Shown: positions 26,243 through 36,199 of the stretch, piece after piece
Layout: each line of letters begins with the position of its first letter
Position numbering within the stretch: position 1 is the first letter of the stretch
Assembly: GCA_963832355.1 (NCBI GenBank)
Contig: CAWHTX010000004.1
Span: forward strand, 1 to 64,000
DNA from: DATFVA01 sp963832355
GTDB lineage: Bacteria > Bacteroidota > Ignavibacteria > Ignavibacteriales > Ignavibacteriaceae
Length of the DNA stretch: 64,000 nt
Direction: 5' to 3'
The notes under the pieces: generated by a model
The model's input: only the letters and a program-made list of their open reading frames with translations
Told to the model about the DNA's origin: nothing
The model's database searches: none
Program-made: the position numbers and the translations under genes

Positions 26243-28138
26243 ATGAAAACCACACTGAAATACTCCGTTCTGTTTGTAATATTTTTTATATGTGCCGGTG
26301 TTTCTTTTGCTCAGAAGGAGTATATACCACGCAACATACAGGAGACATATAATAAAGGGACACGATCATTAGACGGAACACCGGGTCCCAACTACTGGCA
26401 GAATTCATCTGATTATACAATTAAAGCCGACTTTAATCCATCGGACAGACTTTTAACAGGGAAAGAGACAATCGTTTATCATAATAACAGTCCGGATACC
26501 CTAAAAAGAATAGTACTCAGGCTCTATCAGAATATTTCAAAAAAGGATGCAGCCCGGAATTTTTCTTTGAGTGAAAACCTTCTCACCGAAGGAATGATCA
26601 TAGAAAAACTTTCAATAAACGGCAGTGTACAGGATTTAAGCAATCTGAGTAAATTCGGTACCGCAGGTACATTATTCATCATAAATATAAATAATGATCC
26701 GGTTGTCCCTCATTCCGAAATTACCCTGGATATTGACTGGAACTTTACTATGCCTCCCGGGGAAAGCATTCGTATGGGAATGTACGATTCCACTTCAGCT
26801 TTGATAGGATACTGGTACCCGCAGGTATCCGTGTATGATGATATCGACGGATGGGATATGATACCCTATACAGGAATACAGGAATTCTACAACGACTTTT
26901 CGAATTATGATGTAGAGATGACTGTACCAAATACTTTTGCTGTATGGGGCACCGGTATCCTTCAGAACCCTGAGGAGGTATTTACTGAGAAGTACCTTAA
27001 AAGATATAGATCAGCTTTCACAAGCGACAGTGTTGTGAATATAGTTACCAAAGCAGACCTGGGAAAAGATATCTTCAATCACAGCAAGCCGCTGAATACA
27101 TGGAAATATAAAGCTGAGAATGTAACGGATGTTGTCTATGGAACCAGCGATCATTATCTGTGGGACGGGGTTAGTCTTGAAGTGGAGCCGGGAAGAAGAG
27201 TATACATCGCAGCGGTTTACAAAAAGGAATCGGAAGATTTTTACAGGGTAGACGGAATTGCCCGCCAATGTATTGACTATTTCTCAAACGAGATGCCTGC
27301 TGTTCCTTTTCCATTTCCCTCATTTACAGTATTCAACGGTTCCGGCGGAATGGAATTCCCGATGCTTATAAATGACGGCAGTACAGAATCATACAGAAGC
27401 ACGGTAGGGTTAACATCCCACGAAAATGCTCACCAGTATTTTCCTTTTTATATGGGAACCAATGAACAGAAATACGCCTGGATGGATGAGGGCTGGGCAG
27501 TATTTCTCCCAACCGACCTAGAACTTAAGCTGCTGCACGACAGGAGACGAATAGAAAGAGAGGCCGAAAACTTCAATAAATACGCGGGTACGGAGGATGA
27601 TATTCCTTTATTCGTAACTACGGATAATATGAGTTACAGACCGTACAGGACAGCAGCTTATACACGTCCCGGTTTATCTTATTTATTCCTTCGCGATGCT
27701 CTCGGTGATGAAAAATTTTTGGAAGCACTTCATACATTTATGAAGAACTGGCACGGCAGACACCCGATGCCCTTCGATTATTTCTTTTCATTTAATAAGT
27801 CAGTTGGAAAGGATCTGATGTGGTTCTGGAAGCCGTGGTACTTTACACGCGACTATGCAGACCTCGGGATAAAAAATGTAGTTCAAACCGGCAGCCACAT
27901 TACAGTCGGGGTTGAAAAGAAAGGCGAGGTCCCGGTTCCGGTTATCCTTACATTTAACTACTCCGACGGCACAAAGGATTCTGTTTACAAACCAACTTCT
28001 GTGTGGGAAAATCAGAATTCTGTTAAGATTGAATTCCAGCCCGCAAAACCTGTTACCAGGGTTCTATTGGGTGAGCCTTATATTCCTGACAGCAATAATG
28101 CTGATAATATGTATGAGATAGAGCGGAATAATGAGTAA
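26243..28138 (+). CDS. M1 family metallopeptidase, secreted
   Basis: A 631-residue zinc aminopeptidase-type protein with a signal peptide (residues 1-23, ending VSFAQ). HENAH at 393-397 gives two zinc ligands and the catalytic Glu, and Glu416 in WMDEGWA is the third ligand, at the expected spacing. GGMEFP at 368-373 replaces the GAMEN exopeptidase motif, as in several Bacteroidota M1 proteins. The N-terminal half is a beta domain of the M1 type. It likely acts on peptides in the periplasm or outside. It follows ruvB by 16 bases, with AGGAAGGA before the ATG. Confidence 0.93.
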   Translation: MKTTLKYSVLFVIFFICAGVSFAQKEYIPRNIQETYNKGTRSLDGTPGPNYWQNSSDYTIKADFNPSDRLLTGKETIVYHNNSPDTLKRIVLRLYQNISKKDAARNFSLSENLLTEGMIIEKLSINGSVQDLSNLSKFGTAGTLFIININNDPVVPHSEITLDIDWNFTMPPGESIRMGMYDSTSALIGYWYPQVSVYDDIDGWDMIPYTGIQEFYNDFSNYDVEMTVPNTFAVWGTGILQNPEEVFTEKYLKRYRSAFTSDSVVNIVTKADLGKDIFNHSKPLNTWKYKAENVTDVVYGTSDHYLWDGVSLEVEPGRRVYIAAVYKKESEDFYRVDGIARQCIDYFSNEMPAVPFPFPSFTVFNGSGGMEFPMLINDGSTESYRSTVGLTSHENAHQYFPFYMGTNEQKYAWMDEGWAVFLPTDLELKLLHDRRRIEREAENFNKYAGTEDDIPLFVTTDNMSYRPYRTAAYTRPGLSYLFLRDALGDEKFLEALHTFMKNWHGRHPMPFDYFFSFNKSVGKDLMWFWKPWYFTRDYADLGIKNVVQTGSHITVGVEKKGEVPVPVILTFNYSDGTKDSVYKPTSVWENQNSVKIEFQPAKPVTRVLLGEPYIPDSNNADNMYEIERNNE

Positions 28139-28216
28139 TACGTGACTATCTTCATTTGAATTCTCAAGTAATTCTTTAATTTATAGTTGCAACTGTAAAT
28201 TAAACAAGGAGATACC

Positions 28217-28402
28217 ATGGATAAGCTTGAAATAAAAGGTAATTGGAACGAGTTAAAAGGTAAAGTAAAACAACGCTGGGGAAACCTTACAGACGATGAC
28301 CTTCAGTATACCGAAGGAAAAGAAGATGAACTGGTAGGAAGAATTCAGCAGAAAACCGGCTCTACCAGAGAAGAGGTAATTAACTATTTAAAAAGCCTTT
28401 AA
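28217..28402 (+). CDS. CsbD family stress protein
   Basis: A 61-residue CsbD-like protein with the family pattern KGNWNELKGKVKQRWGNLTDDDL and EGKEDELVGRIQQKTG. Members are small, highly charged, and often induced by general stress; their molecular role is unknown. AAGGAG precedes the ATG. It is a single gene with its own terminator. Confidence 0.93.
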   Translation: MDKLEIKGNWNELKGKVKQRWGNLTDDDLQYTEGKEDELVGRIQQKTGSTREEVINYLKSL

Positions 28403-28422
28403 ATCATAATTAAAATTATCAG

Positions 28423-28466
28423 AGGCTGTCCCGGGAGAGAAAAATCTTTTGGGGCAGTCTTTTTTT
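28423..28466 (+). terminator. Rho-independent terminator of the csbD-like gene
   Basis: GGCTGTCCC and GGGGCAGTC pair (with G-U pairs) over a long A-rich loop, followed by seven T residues. Confidence 0.8.
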
Positions 28467-28500
28467 ATGCAAAAGATTGAAGATAAAAATCAAAGGATTA

Positions 28501-28518
28501 TTTAATGATTATTTAACA
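28501..28518 (+). promoter_or_regulatory. Candidate Pho box upstream of phnD
   Basis: TTTAATG (28501-28507) and TTTAACA (28512-28518) are direct repeats spaced exactly 11 bases, about 70 bases before the phnD start. Spacing and sequence match the CTTAAYA repeats upstream of the phosphate porin-pst operon, in the same orientation relative to the gene. PhoB-type binding is inferred. Confidence 0.5.
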
Positions 28519-28589
28519 CTGAACCCACCTTTTTATATTTGATAGGTGGAAAATAATTAGCATATTAGAAATTCTAATATTAGCTAGTT

Positions 28590-29519
28590 ATGAGATCCTT
28601 AAAATATCTTCTATACCTTTCACCAATACTTATTTTCATAGTTATTTCATCTGCGCGGGAGCTAAATGAGGGAGTCCTGGGCACGAGAAGCAACCCGATT
28701 AAGCTATATTTTACCCCTTCTGTCGATGCAAAGCGGATTACCACAAATGCTAAGGACCTGACCGATTTCCTGGAAAAGGAGACGGGGTATTACTTTACCA
28801 CGGCCGTCCCTGCCAGTTTTATTGCAGTAGTGGAAGCTTTCGGCACGGAAAAGGCCGATATTGCAAGTATTAACACTTTTTCTTACCTGATGGCTAACGC
28901 AAAATACGGTGCTGAGGCGCGGCTTAGAATTGTAAGAGACAATGATGAAACTACATACAAAGGTCAGATAATCACCAGGTACGATTCGGGTATCGATAGT
29001 CTTTCTGATATAAACGGAAGAAGCTTTGCTTATGTTGATCCATCTTCTACTTCAGGCTACATTCTTCCCAAAGCGATGTTCGATAAAAAGGGGATTAAGC
29101 CGAGTGAGACTGTATTCGCTATGCGGCACGACAACGTGGTAACGATGGTTTACCAGGGACAGGTAGCCGCCGGAGCTACTTATTATGCACCCCCCGATCC
29201 TGTTACCCACGAAATACTTGATGCGAGAATGAGAGTTGAAAAACAGTTCCCGGATGTGGAACAGAAGGTGAAGATCATCGGATTTACGCAGAGTATTCCC
29301 AACGATCCCTGGGTCTTCAGAAAAGGGATGGATGAGGATATGAAAGAAAAAATTATAGACGCCCTGATCAAATATGTTAATACGCCTGAAGGCGGAAAAT
29401 CGATGTACGATATTTATGATATCCGCGGGCTGATCAGAACGAAAGACAGTGATTATGACGGACTAAGGAAGCTGCTTGAACAGCAAAATATAAAATTTGA
29501 AAACCTGATGAAAAACTGA
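28590..29519 (+). CDS. phnD: PhnD-like phosphate/phosphonate ABC transporter substrate-binding protein
   Basis: A 309-residue periplasmic binding protein of the PhnD family, which captures phosphonates, phosphite or phosphate. Residues 1-22 are a hydrophobic export signal. The binding fold shows IKLYFTPSVDAKRI, a segment FGTEKADIASINTFSYLMA, the ligand-loop region YVDPSSTSGYILPKAMF, and IPNDPWVFRKGM, typical of the family. The true ligand cannot be read from the sequence. Its stop overlaps the ATPase start by one base. It leads a five-gene run: phnD, phnC, phnE, pstB, phoU. Confidence 0.88.
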   Translation: MRSLKYLLYLSPILIFIVISSARELNEGVLGTRSNPIKLYFTPSVDAKRITTNAKDLTDFLEKETGYYFTTAVPASFIAVVEAFGTEKADIASINTFSYLMANAKYGAEARLRIVRDNDETTYKGQIITRYDSGIDSLSDINGRSFAYVDPSSTSGYILPKAMFDKKGIKPSETVFAMRHDNVVTMVYQGQVAAGATYYAPPDPVTHEILDARMRVEKQFPDVEQKVKIIGFTQSIPNDPWVFRKGMDEDMKEKIIDALIKYVNTPEGGKSMYDIYDIRGLIRTKDSDYDGLRKLLEQQNIKFENLMKN

Positions 29520-30280
29520 TGCTGCTTGAAATAGAAAATCTTCATAAAATTTATAATAACGGAACCCATGCTTTAAAAGGTGTTTCTTTTAAGGTTGAAG
29601 AGGGGGAATTCCTTGTGATCATCGGATTAAGCGGGTCCGGAAAATCTACTTTGCTGAGATGTGTTAACCGCTTAATAGAACCGACTTCCGGAAAAATAAG
29701 GTTCCTCGGGAAAAATATTACGCATATAAAAGGGGAAGAGCTTCGAAAGGCTAAGTCGCAGATAGGCATGGTTTTTCAGCAGTTCAACCTTATAAAGCGC
29801 CGCTCTGTACTTACGAATGTAATTACGGGAAAGCTCGGAAAGCTGGGGACGTTAGAATCGGTGTTTGAAAGATTCAGCGATGAGACAATAAAGGAAGCTT
29901 ACACGAACCTTGACAGGGTAGGGATAACTGAGAAAGCAGACATACGTGCCGATTCCCTCAGCGGAGGCCAGCAGCAGAGAGTGGCAATAGCACGCAGTCT
30001 TATGCAGAACCCTAAACTTCTGCTTGCCGACGAACCAGTGGCTTCTCTTGATCCGGCCACATCTAACTCGGTTATGCAGTATTTTGAAAAAATAAATAAG
30101 GAACTAGGGACAACTGTGATCTGCAATCTTCATTTTCTTAGTCTTGTTAGAAGATATGCCTCGAGGGTAATTGCTCTTAAGGCGGGCGAAATTATTTATG
30201 AAGGAATGCCTTCAGATATCGATGAAACCTGGTTCAAAACTATTTATGGTGAGGATGCCGAAGAGGTGGAAATAAGATGA
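29519..30280 (+). CDS. phnC: PhnC-like phosphate/phosphonate ABC transporter ATP-binding protein
   Basis: A 253-residue ABC ATPase with Walker A GLSGSGKST, Q-loop VFQQFNLI, signature LSGGQQQRVAIARSL, Walker B LLLADEPVASLDP and H-loop NLHFL. The NLHFLSLVRRYASRVIALKAGEI ending is characteristic of PhnC. Its ATG overlaps phnD by one base, and phnE overlaps its end by 4 bases, so the three are translationally coupled. Confidence 0.93.
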   Translation: MLLEIENLHKIYNNGTHALKGVSFKVEEGEFLVIIGLSGSGKSTLLRCVNRLIEPTSGKIRFLGKNITHIKGEELRKAKSQIGMVFQQFNLIKRRSVLTNVITGKLGKLGTLESVFERFSDETIKEAYTNLDRVGITEKADIRADSLSGGQQQRVAIARSLMQNPKLLLADEPVASLDPATSNSVMQYFEKINKELGTTVICNLHFLSLVRRYASRVIALKAGEIIYEGMPSDIDETWFKTIYGEDAEEVEIR

Positions 30281-31350
30281 TTGATCCCGAACTTGAACTG
30301 CACCCGCATGCTATTCTCGAACGAAACAAAAAGCGCGAAGCTAAATTCAATTTTGTAAAATCTGCGCTTCTTGATATCTTCTTCGTATTCTACAGTCTTA
30401 TCGTTCTTCAGAGAGCTATCTATTATAAGTTTATTCTTGATCTGCGTGAACTGCCATTCAACTGGAACAACATCCTGATCCTGCTGATGATCAGCATAAT
30501 TGCCGGGTATGCATGGACATATTCACGCACATCACTTTCCGCAAAACTTTTCGGTATAGCAAACGATAATAAGGTAACAAAGTATACAGTTGAGATATTC
30601 GGATGGTTCCTGTTTAACATTACTTTTATTGCAGGCTGGATCGTAACAAGAATTTCCATCATCGATCTCTTCAGCAGCGAAGGAATTCAGGGTGCTGAAA
30701 GGATATTCAGCGCATTATTCCGGCCGGAGCTGGGGATCTTTGATGACGCATTGTTTGCGATGATAGAGACGATTTATATCGCACTGCTTGCAACCCTGAT
30801 CTCAATCCCGATTACACTTCTCCTTTCTTTCTTCACAGCGAGGAACCTGATGAAGGAAAATAAGTTAAGTTTTGCTGTTTATTACGTCCTGAGGATATTT
30901 CTCAATTTTATTCGTTCAATAGAACCCCTGATCTGGGCGATTATATTTTCGGTATGGGTAGGTATCGGTCCCTTTGCCGGTATGATAGCACTGCTTGTTC
31001 ACACGATTGCCTCGAATGCCAAACTCTATTCCGAGGCGATTGAAAATATTGAAACAGGACCGGTTGAAGCGATCAGCGCAACTGGTGCAAATAAGGTACA
31101 GGTTGTATGGTATGCCGTGGTGCCGCAGATAGTCCTTCCTTTCCTCTCTTTTACAATTTACCGCTGGGATATCAACGTAAGGATGGCGACTATAATAGGA
31201 CTGGTAGGCGGCGGCGGTATAGGTACTATGCTGATGCAGTACCAGGGACTGGCAAGATGGCATGAAGTAGGACTTCTCGTCCTTATGATTGCATTTGTCG
31301 TCTGGGTAATGGATTATATCAGCGCCAGGATCCGTGAAGCAATTTATTAA
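30277..31350 (+). CDS. phnE: PhnE-like phosphate/phosphonate ABC transporter permease
   Basis: A 357-residue inner-membrane permease, longer than the usual ~270 because of an N-terminal extension with two or three extra helices. The core contains LLSFFTARNL and the EAA-type loop EAISATGANKVQVVWYAVVPQ, followed by RMATIIGLVGGGGIGTMLM, all typical of PhnE. It pairs with the PhnC-like ATPase. A weak AT-rich stem (AAAACCA with TGGTTTT, 31349-31374) lies at its stop codon and may reduce readthrough into pstB, 58 bases on. Confidence 0.92.
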   Translation: MIDPELELHPHAILERNKKREAKFNFVKSALLDIFFVFYSLIVLQRAIYYKFILDLRELPFNWNNILILLMISIIAGYAWTYSRTSLSAKLFGIANDNKVTKYTVEIFGWFLFNITFIAGWIVTRISIIDLFSSEGIQGAERIFSALFRPELGIFDDALFAMIETIYIALLATLISIPITLLLSFFTARNLMKENKLSFAVYYVLRIFLNFIRSIEPLIWAIIFSVWVGIGPFAGMIALLVHTIASNAKLYSEAIENIETGPVEAISATGANKVQVVWYAVVPQIVLPFLSFTIYRWDINVRMATIIGLVGGGGIGTMLMQYQGLARWHEVGLLVLMIAFVVWVMDYISARIREAIY

Positions 31351-31408
31351 AACCAGCATATTTATTTTGGTTTTATTTACTGATTTTTATTCATAAGTTT
31401 TTCCCTAA

Positions 31409-32167
31409 ATGAAAGAAGTAAAAATATCCGTTAAAGACCTGAGTCTGCACTACGGTACTAAGCAGGCGCTGAAGGACATTACCATGGATATTCCTGCAAA
31501 TAAGGTAACGGCATTTATTGGTCCCAGCGGATGCGGGAAATCAACTTTCATCAGGTCAATAAACAGGATGAACGATCTCATCGACGGTGTTAAAATAAGC
31601 GGCAAAGTTCTTATAGACGGCAAGAATATTTATGATCGAGATGTTGATGTTGTTAATCTAAGGCGGAGGATCGGGATGGTCTTTCAGAAGTCCAATCTCT
31701 TTCCAATGAGCATATATGAAAACCTGGTATTCGGAATAAAGCTGAACGGTACGCGTGACAGGAAAATTCTCGATGCAATTGTAGAGAAATCTCTTACCCG
31801 GGCCGCTTTAATTGACGAGGTAAAAGACCGTCTTAGCTCACCCGCGCTCGCGCTTTCCGGAGGTCAGCAGCAGCGATTATGTATTGCAAGAACTCTTGCC
31901 ATAGAGCCTGAGATAGTGCTGATGGATGAGCCGGCAAGTGCGCTTGATCCTATCTCAACCGCCAAGATTGAGGATCTGATTCACGATCTCAAAACAAATT
32001 ATACTATAGTAATTGTTACGCACAATATGCAGCAGGCTGCCAGGGTAAGCGACAGCACGGCATTCTTTTACCTTGGTGAGTTAATAGAATATGATAAGAC
32101 CAGCAGAATATTCACTAAACCGGCAAAAAAACAGACAGAAGATTATGTTACCGGCAGATTTGGTTAA
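31409..32167 (+). CDS. pstB: PstB, phosphate ABC transporter ATP-binding protein (copy 1)
   Basis: A 252-residue ATPase of the Pst phosphate importer, with Walker A GPSGCGKST, Q-loop MVFQKSNLFP, signature LSGGQQQRLCIARTLA, Walker B VLMDEPASALDP and H-loop VTHNMQQAARVSD. The family's usual Q-loop is QKPNPFP. A second pstB (37564-38382) is in the complete pst operon. This copy has no pstC/A beside it and lies downstream of phnDCE and upstream of phoU, so it may serve the other permease or act with PhoU in signalling. Confidence 0.93.
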   Translation: MKEVKISVKDLSLHYGTKQALKDITMDIPANKVTAFIGPSGCGKSTFIRSINRMNDLIDGVKISGKVLIDGKNIYDRDVDVVNLRRRIGMVFQKSNLFPMSIYENLVFGIKLNGTRDRKILDAIVEKSLTRAALIDEVKDRLSSPALALSGGQQQRLCIARTLAIEPEIVLMDEPASALDPISTAKIEDLIHDLKTNYTIVIVTHNMQQAARVSDSTAFFYLGELIEYDKTSRIFTKPAKKQTEDYVTGRFG

Positions 32168-32201
32168 CACGTGATTTTTAATATAAAGAAGGAGATTCAA
32201 A

Positions 32202-32899
32202 ATGGAACGCCAGTTTGAAATTCAGATAGAGAAGCTGAAAACGCGGCTCATCAAAATGTGCAGCCTTGTGGATGAACAGGTTGAGCTGGCACTGAAAGCT
32301 GTTGATGAAGAGAATACTGAACTCGCCGATCTTGTTATTGAGAGGGACGCAAAAGTTGATAAGTATGATGTAAAGATTGAGAAGATATGTCAGAAGATCT
32401 TTGCGTTGAGCCAGCCTGTTGCGGCAGATCTGAGACTGATAATGTCGGCACTTACTATCGATACCAACCTGGAGCGGATTGGCGATCTTGCGGTGAATAT
32501 TGCTGAGAATGCTATTGGAGATAGGGAAAGAAGCCAGATTTTTATGAGAAAACAAATCTGGATGAAATGTCGCAGGTTACCAGGGAGATGATAAAGAATG
32601 CTATTGACTCATTTATTGAAGGAAACCCTGAACTCGCAAAGAAGGTGATTGAGACAGATGACAAAGTTGATGATTTCAATGCTGAGAACCACACTATAAT
32701 AAAAGCCATTATGAAAGAGAAGCCTGAGAATGTTGACCCCGGGGTTGCGCTTTTAGTGATCTCCAGACACCTGGAGAGACTTGCCGATCACGCTACAAAC
32801 ATTGCCGAAGATGTTTTCTTTATAGTGGAAGCCCAGATGGTTAAGCATAAGTATGAGAAGATAGTGTTAAGCGATGACGATAGTGAAGATACAGATTAG
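32202..32899 (+). pseudogene. phoU: PhoU, phosphate signalling protein, frameshifted
   Basis: PhoU links the Pst transporter to the PhoR kinase and represses the Pho regulon when phosphate is plentiful. Two PhoU helical domains are present but in different frames: residues from 32202 (ERQFEIQIEKLKTRLIKM to LERIGDLAVNIAENA) and from 32567 (SQVTREMIKNAIDSFIEGN to LERLADHATNIAEDVFF). Adding one A in the run at about 32546-32552 (ATGAGAAAACAAAT) restores the frame as RKTNLDEMSQVTREM, giving about 231 residues. It is the last gene after pstB, 34 bases downstream, with a good AAGGAGA site. Either phoU is broken or the sequence lacks one base. Confidence 0.85.
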
Positions 32900-32908
32900 A
32901 ATAGATTG

Positions 32909-33490
32909 TTAATCCGGCAGAACATTCTCTATTAGAGTATTCAGAAGTTCTTTAGAAAGTACCTGATCCTCACCAGAGGTTATCCGGTTTAGTTTCACAC
33001 CGAACAGCCATCCCCAGCTTGCAGTAACAAACATAACCGGCAGTGATGGTATATGTTTCAGTTGCTTCGTTCTGTAGGCAGGATTCAATACCATCTCAAG
33101 TATAACCTCTTCCTTTCGCAGCATGGTTTTGAGAATATCCTTTTCCTTATCAAAAGAATCATCCGCCATCAGCTGGAGAAATATGTCGTACAGAAGTTTA
33201 TATTTCTGATCGATATTTTCCTTGCAGACGAAATAATCGTTAAACCTTTCACGAAGAGACAACGATTCTTTGTCAAATATTGACCTTACTTCAGTTATAA
33301 ATTGTTCGCTCTCCCATTCGATGGAACTATAGAAAAGAGCTTCTTTGGATATGAAATAATGATAAATAGTGGCTTTGCCTATTCGCAAATCGCGGGCTAT
33401 TTCATCAAGGGTGGTTTTCCCCAGTCCATGCTTCGAGAACCTTTTTACGGCAGCTTTGATGATTTGTGTTTTTCTGTCGTTTTCCAACAC
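32909..33490 (-). CDS. TetR/AcrR family transcriptional regulator
   Basis: A 193-residue regulator. The N-terminal DNA-binding domain contains IIKAAVKRFSKHGLGKTTLDEIA followed by the recognition helix IGKATIYHYFISKEAL. The C-terminal ligand-binding part does not match a known subgroup by eye. I take GTG at 33490 (VLENDRKTQII) as start, with AGGT upstream; the open frame runs on to 33622, but that extension (rich in His, Pro and Arg) does not look coding. It is convergent with phoU and downstream of a TonB receptor on the same strand. Its target is unknown. Confidence 0.85.
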   Translation of the reverse strand: MLENDRKTQIIKAAVKRFSKHGLGKTTLDEIARDLRIGKATIYHYFISKEALFYSSIEWESEQFITEVRSIFDKESLSLRERFNDYFVCKENIDQKYKLLYDIFLQLMADDSFDKEKDILKTMLRKEEVILEMVLNPAYRTKQLKHIPSLPVMFVTASWGWLFGVKLNRITSGEDQVLSKELLNTLIENVLPD

Positions 33491-33648
33491 TTTATACCTG
33501 AATATGAACCGTCTGAAAGATAGCCTTTTAAATTGAAAATTGAAAATTGCCGTTGAGGGATGGCGTCCCGGTATATCGCCATGATCCGGGTGGAAGGAGA
33601 TATCGGGCTGGTGTGGATTCAATAAACATTAACGCCGGCAGGCGGCGG

Positions 33649-33679
33649 GGATGTGCCGCCTCAAAGCGGCGACACATCC
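33649..33679. repeat. GC-rich stem-loop between the TetR and TonB receptor genes
   Basis: GGATGTG (33649-33655) with CACATCC (33673-33679), plus an inner GCCGC/GCGGC pairing, forms a stem with a 3-base bulge. It lies downstream of the minus-strand TonB receptor and has no clear T-run, so it may only be a transcript-end stem. Confidence 0.4.
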
Positions 33680-33707
33680 TCAGAAGACTATCTGACCATT
33701 AGACATC

Positions 33708-36111
33708 CTAAATATTAAACCTCAATGAGCCGATAAAATTTCTGCCGGCTGCAGTTATACCTGAAGAGTATGGTCTGTAGCGCTGATCGGTTATATTTTC
33801 AACTCCAAGATATGCTTCAATATTATCGAACAGTCTGTAACTTAACTTCAGGTTAATCGTATACCACGACGGAGAATAAATGTTGCCGTCGGCATCCTTT
33901 GCATACAAATAATCTTTATCGTACTCGGAAGGCGACAGATTGCTGTATGCAATCTCACCATTATATACAGCATACAGAGAAGCACCCAGCTTATCTTTCT
34001 TAAAAGCTAATTCTGTTTTGCCGAACCATGGTGCCGCATGCCGCAGCGGAGTTACATTTCCGCCGTCATCTTCTTCTTCACCTTTTTGATAATTCAGTTG
34101 AGTTCTGAAATTAAAATAATCAGCAAAGTTAATATTCAGATCGGCTTCAACTCCCCATATATGTGCATAAGCCGCATTCTGAATCGCCTGCACCTGGCTA
34201 AGAGTTCCGTCATACATAATGCTGTCGAGTCCGTTCAATGTAAAATCACGTCGTACAAGGGCATTGTCGAGATAAGTGTAAAAACCTGTAATATCAAATT
34301 CCACTGAAGTTCCGAAGATTTTCATTAAGCCAAGTTCAGCATTATAAGCATATTCAGGTTTCAGATCGGGATTGGGAACAACCACAGAACCTGGTTCTGA
34401 ATCAAATACTTTACCGAGGTCGTCAACATTGGGTGCTCTGAAGCCAGTTGATAGATTCAGGTTTACCTGCCAGTCGCTCTGAGGATGCCATACCAGTCCT
34501 GCACTTCCTGTTAAAGCGCCCGTTCTCATCTCAGCCATACTGAACGGGAACTGATAAAACGTAGTGTCGAACTGAGCATCGAGGGTTACGTAATTGTATC
34601 TCAGTCCGGTTTGAAGTATGTATTGAGGACTGAATTGATGCTTATAGGTAACATAAACACCGTAGGAATTCCAGGTTGAACCGTCAGGATACCGGGAAGC
34701 ATCCGGCAGTGATAGGCCTGTAATAATATTTTCTGTTGTTCCGGTAGATCCGACTTTATTAAGAATAACTTCAGCTCCGTAGTACAGGTTTGAATTTTCT
34801 GTCAGTTCTTTCAGAAGGTCCATATTTAATGAATAAGCATACACTTTTTCTGTCCGGTTAGTCCTGTCTTCCGCGTTCAGATTCCTGTCGTGTCTGCTTT
34901 CCTCGAAGAACTGGTAGGCAGCTGTAACTTTCGAGAGATCATAGATTGTATTTGGTGAATAATTAACTGCCGACAATGAATTCATCATCCAGTCCTGGGG
35001 ACCATAATACCATTCCGCAGAGCGCAGTGTACCGCTTTTGGGACGAAGGAGTCTGTCGTATCGTGTAACATCCGATGAGGTTGAATAATGAAATCCGTAT
35101 TCAAGTTCCCATTCGTCAACAGGACTAAAAAGAACCTTCTGCATAAAATTGATCTGATTATATCCGGAATATCTCTGCTCTTTCGGATCAGGATTAACAA
35201 ATACACTGTCCTTCCCGTTTACAGTCTCCTGGTAGGTAGGACGAAGATATTCATCGGGACCATTGCTTCCCATAACAAGATCATTGAAATCAGTATAAGT
35301 CAGGCTTGAAAGAAATCCCCAGTTTTTGAACCCAAGGTTGAAAGTGTATATGTCCTGTTTTTTCCATATTAGCCGATGAAAACCTTGTCAATGCACCTGC
35401 GTTAAAAGACGGTGAACCGTCATAGGCCAGCCGCGGCGAAAGTGTATGGAAGCTCATAACACCTGCTATTGCATCACTTCCGTAAATTACCGAACCGGGT
35501 CCGAATATAACCTCTGTGTGATCGAGTGCGTTTGCATCAAGCGAGATTACGTTCTGCAGGTTGCCGCTTCTGAAGATGGCAGTGTTCATCCTGACACCGT
35601 CGACCGCTATCAAAAGCCTGTTTGTGGCAAAACCGCGTATCATGGGACTCCCGCCGCCGAGCTGACTTTTCTGAATGAAAACGCTGCCCGACATAGCCAG
35701 CATATCAGCCGTAGTCTGCGGATTCTGAAAATCGACATCCCTGGGACTAATAACCTTTATTGTATTAGGTATATTCCTTTTGTTTTCCTCCCAGCGGTTA
35801 GAAGTTACTACCACATTATCAAGCGAGATAGCGGTTGCTTTCATATAAACATCGAAGTTCATTTGTTTTATTTCATCGTAAGCCAGTTCAAGTTTCTCAT
35901 ACCCAAGTATCCTGAAAACAATTTTTTTTGTTTTATCCAGCTTGGTGATATCCGCTTTACCGCTGGAGTTGGTAAGGATCGACCGGTTTGGATCGGAGTT
36001 ATAAATTGAAACAAGTTCCAGCGGGTTATTGGTCGACAGGTCCCTTACGGTTACTACCTGTGCAGATAATGAAATATTAATAAATAGAATAAGTGAAATA
36101 AATAATTTCAT
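33708..36111 (-). pseudogene. TonB-dependent outer-membrane receptor, frameshifted in an A/T run
   Basis: A TonB-dependent receptor of about 800 residues, importing an unknown substrate. The 5' part (36111 to 35290) has a signal peptide, a carboxypeptidase-regulatory-like beta domain (about residues 20-90), the TonB-box-like LDNVVVTSNRW, and a plug with GSPMIRGFATNRLLIAVDGVRMN. The barrel part is in another frame, continuing YTFNLGFKNWGFLSSLTYTDFNDLVMGSNGPD and ending with strands up to GRNFIGSLRFNI. One extra A in the run at 35358-35363 (T on the plus strand) restores a continuous protein reading MEKKQDIYTF. The plug resembles haem/vitamin-type receptors, but that is weak. A small proline-tailed protein gene lies 88 bases upstream on the same strand. 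Confidence 0.85.
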
Positions 36112-36199
36112 AATGAATACCTGTGTATTAGTGTTGGAAACAGGCGGAAACCTACCTTGCAGGATTGGTTCCGGCCCTACAGTATGTACTATATCAGCA

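Noticed and set aside
33491..33622. N-terminal extension of the TetR regulator
   Set aside because: His/Pro/Arg-rich and unlike TetR N-termini; GTG at 33490 gives a normal protein.
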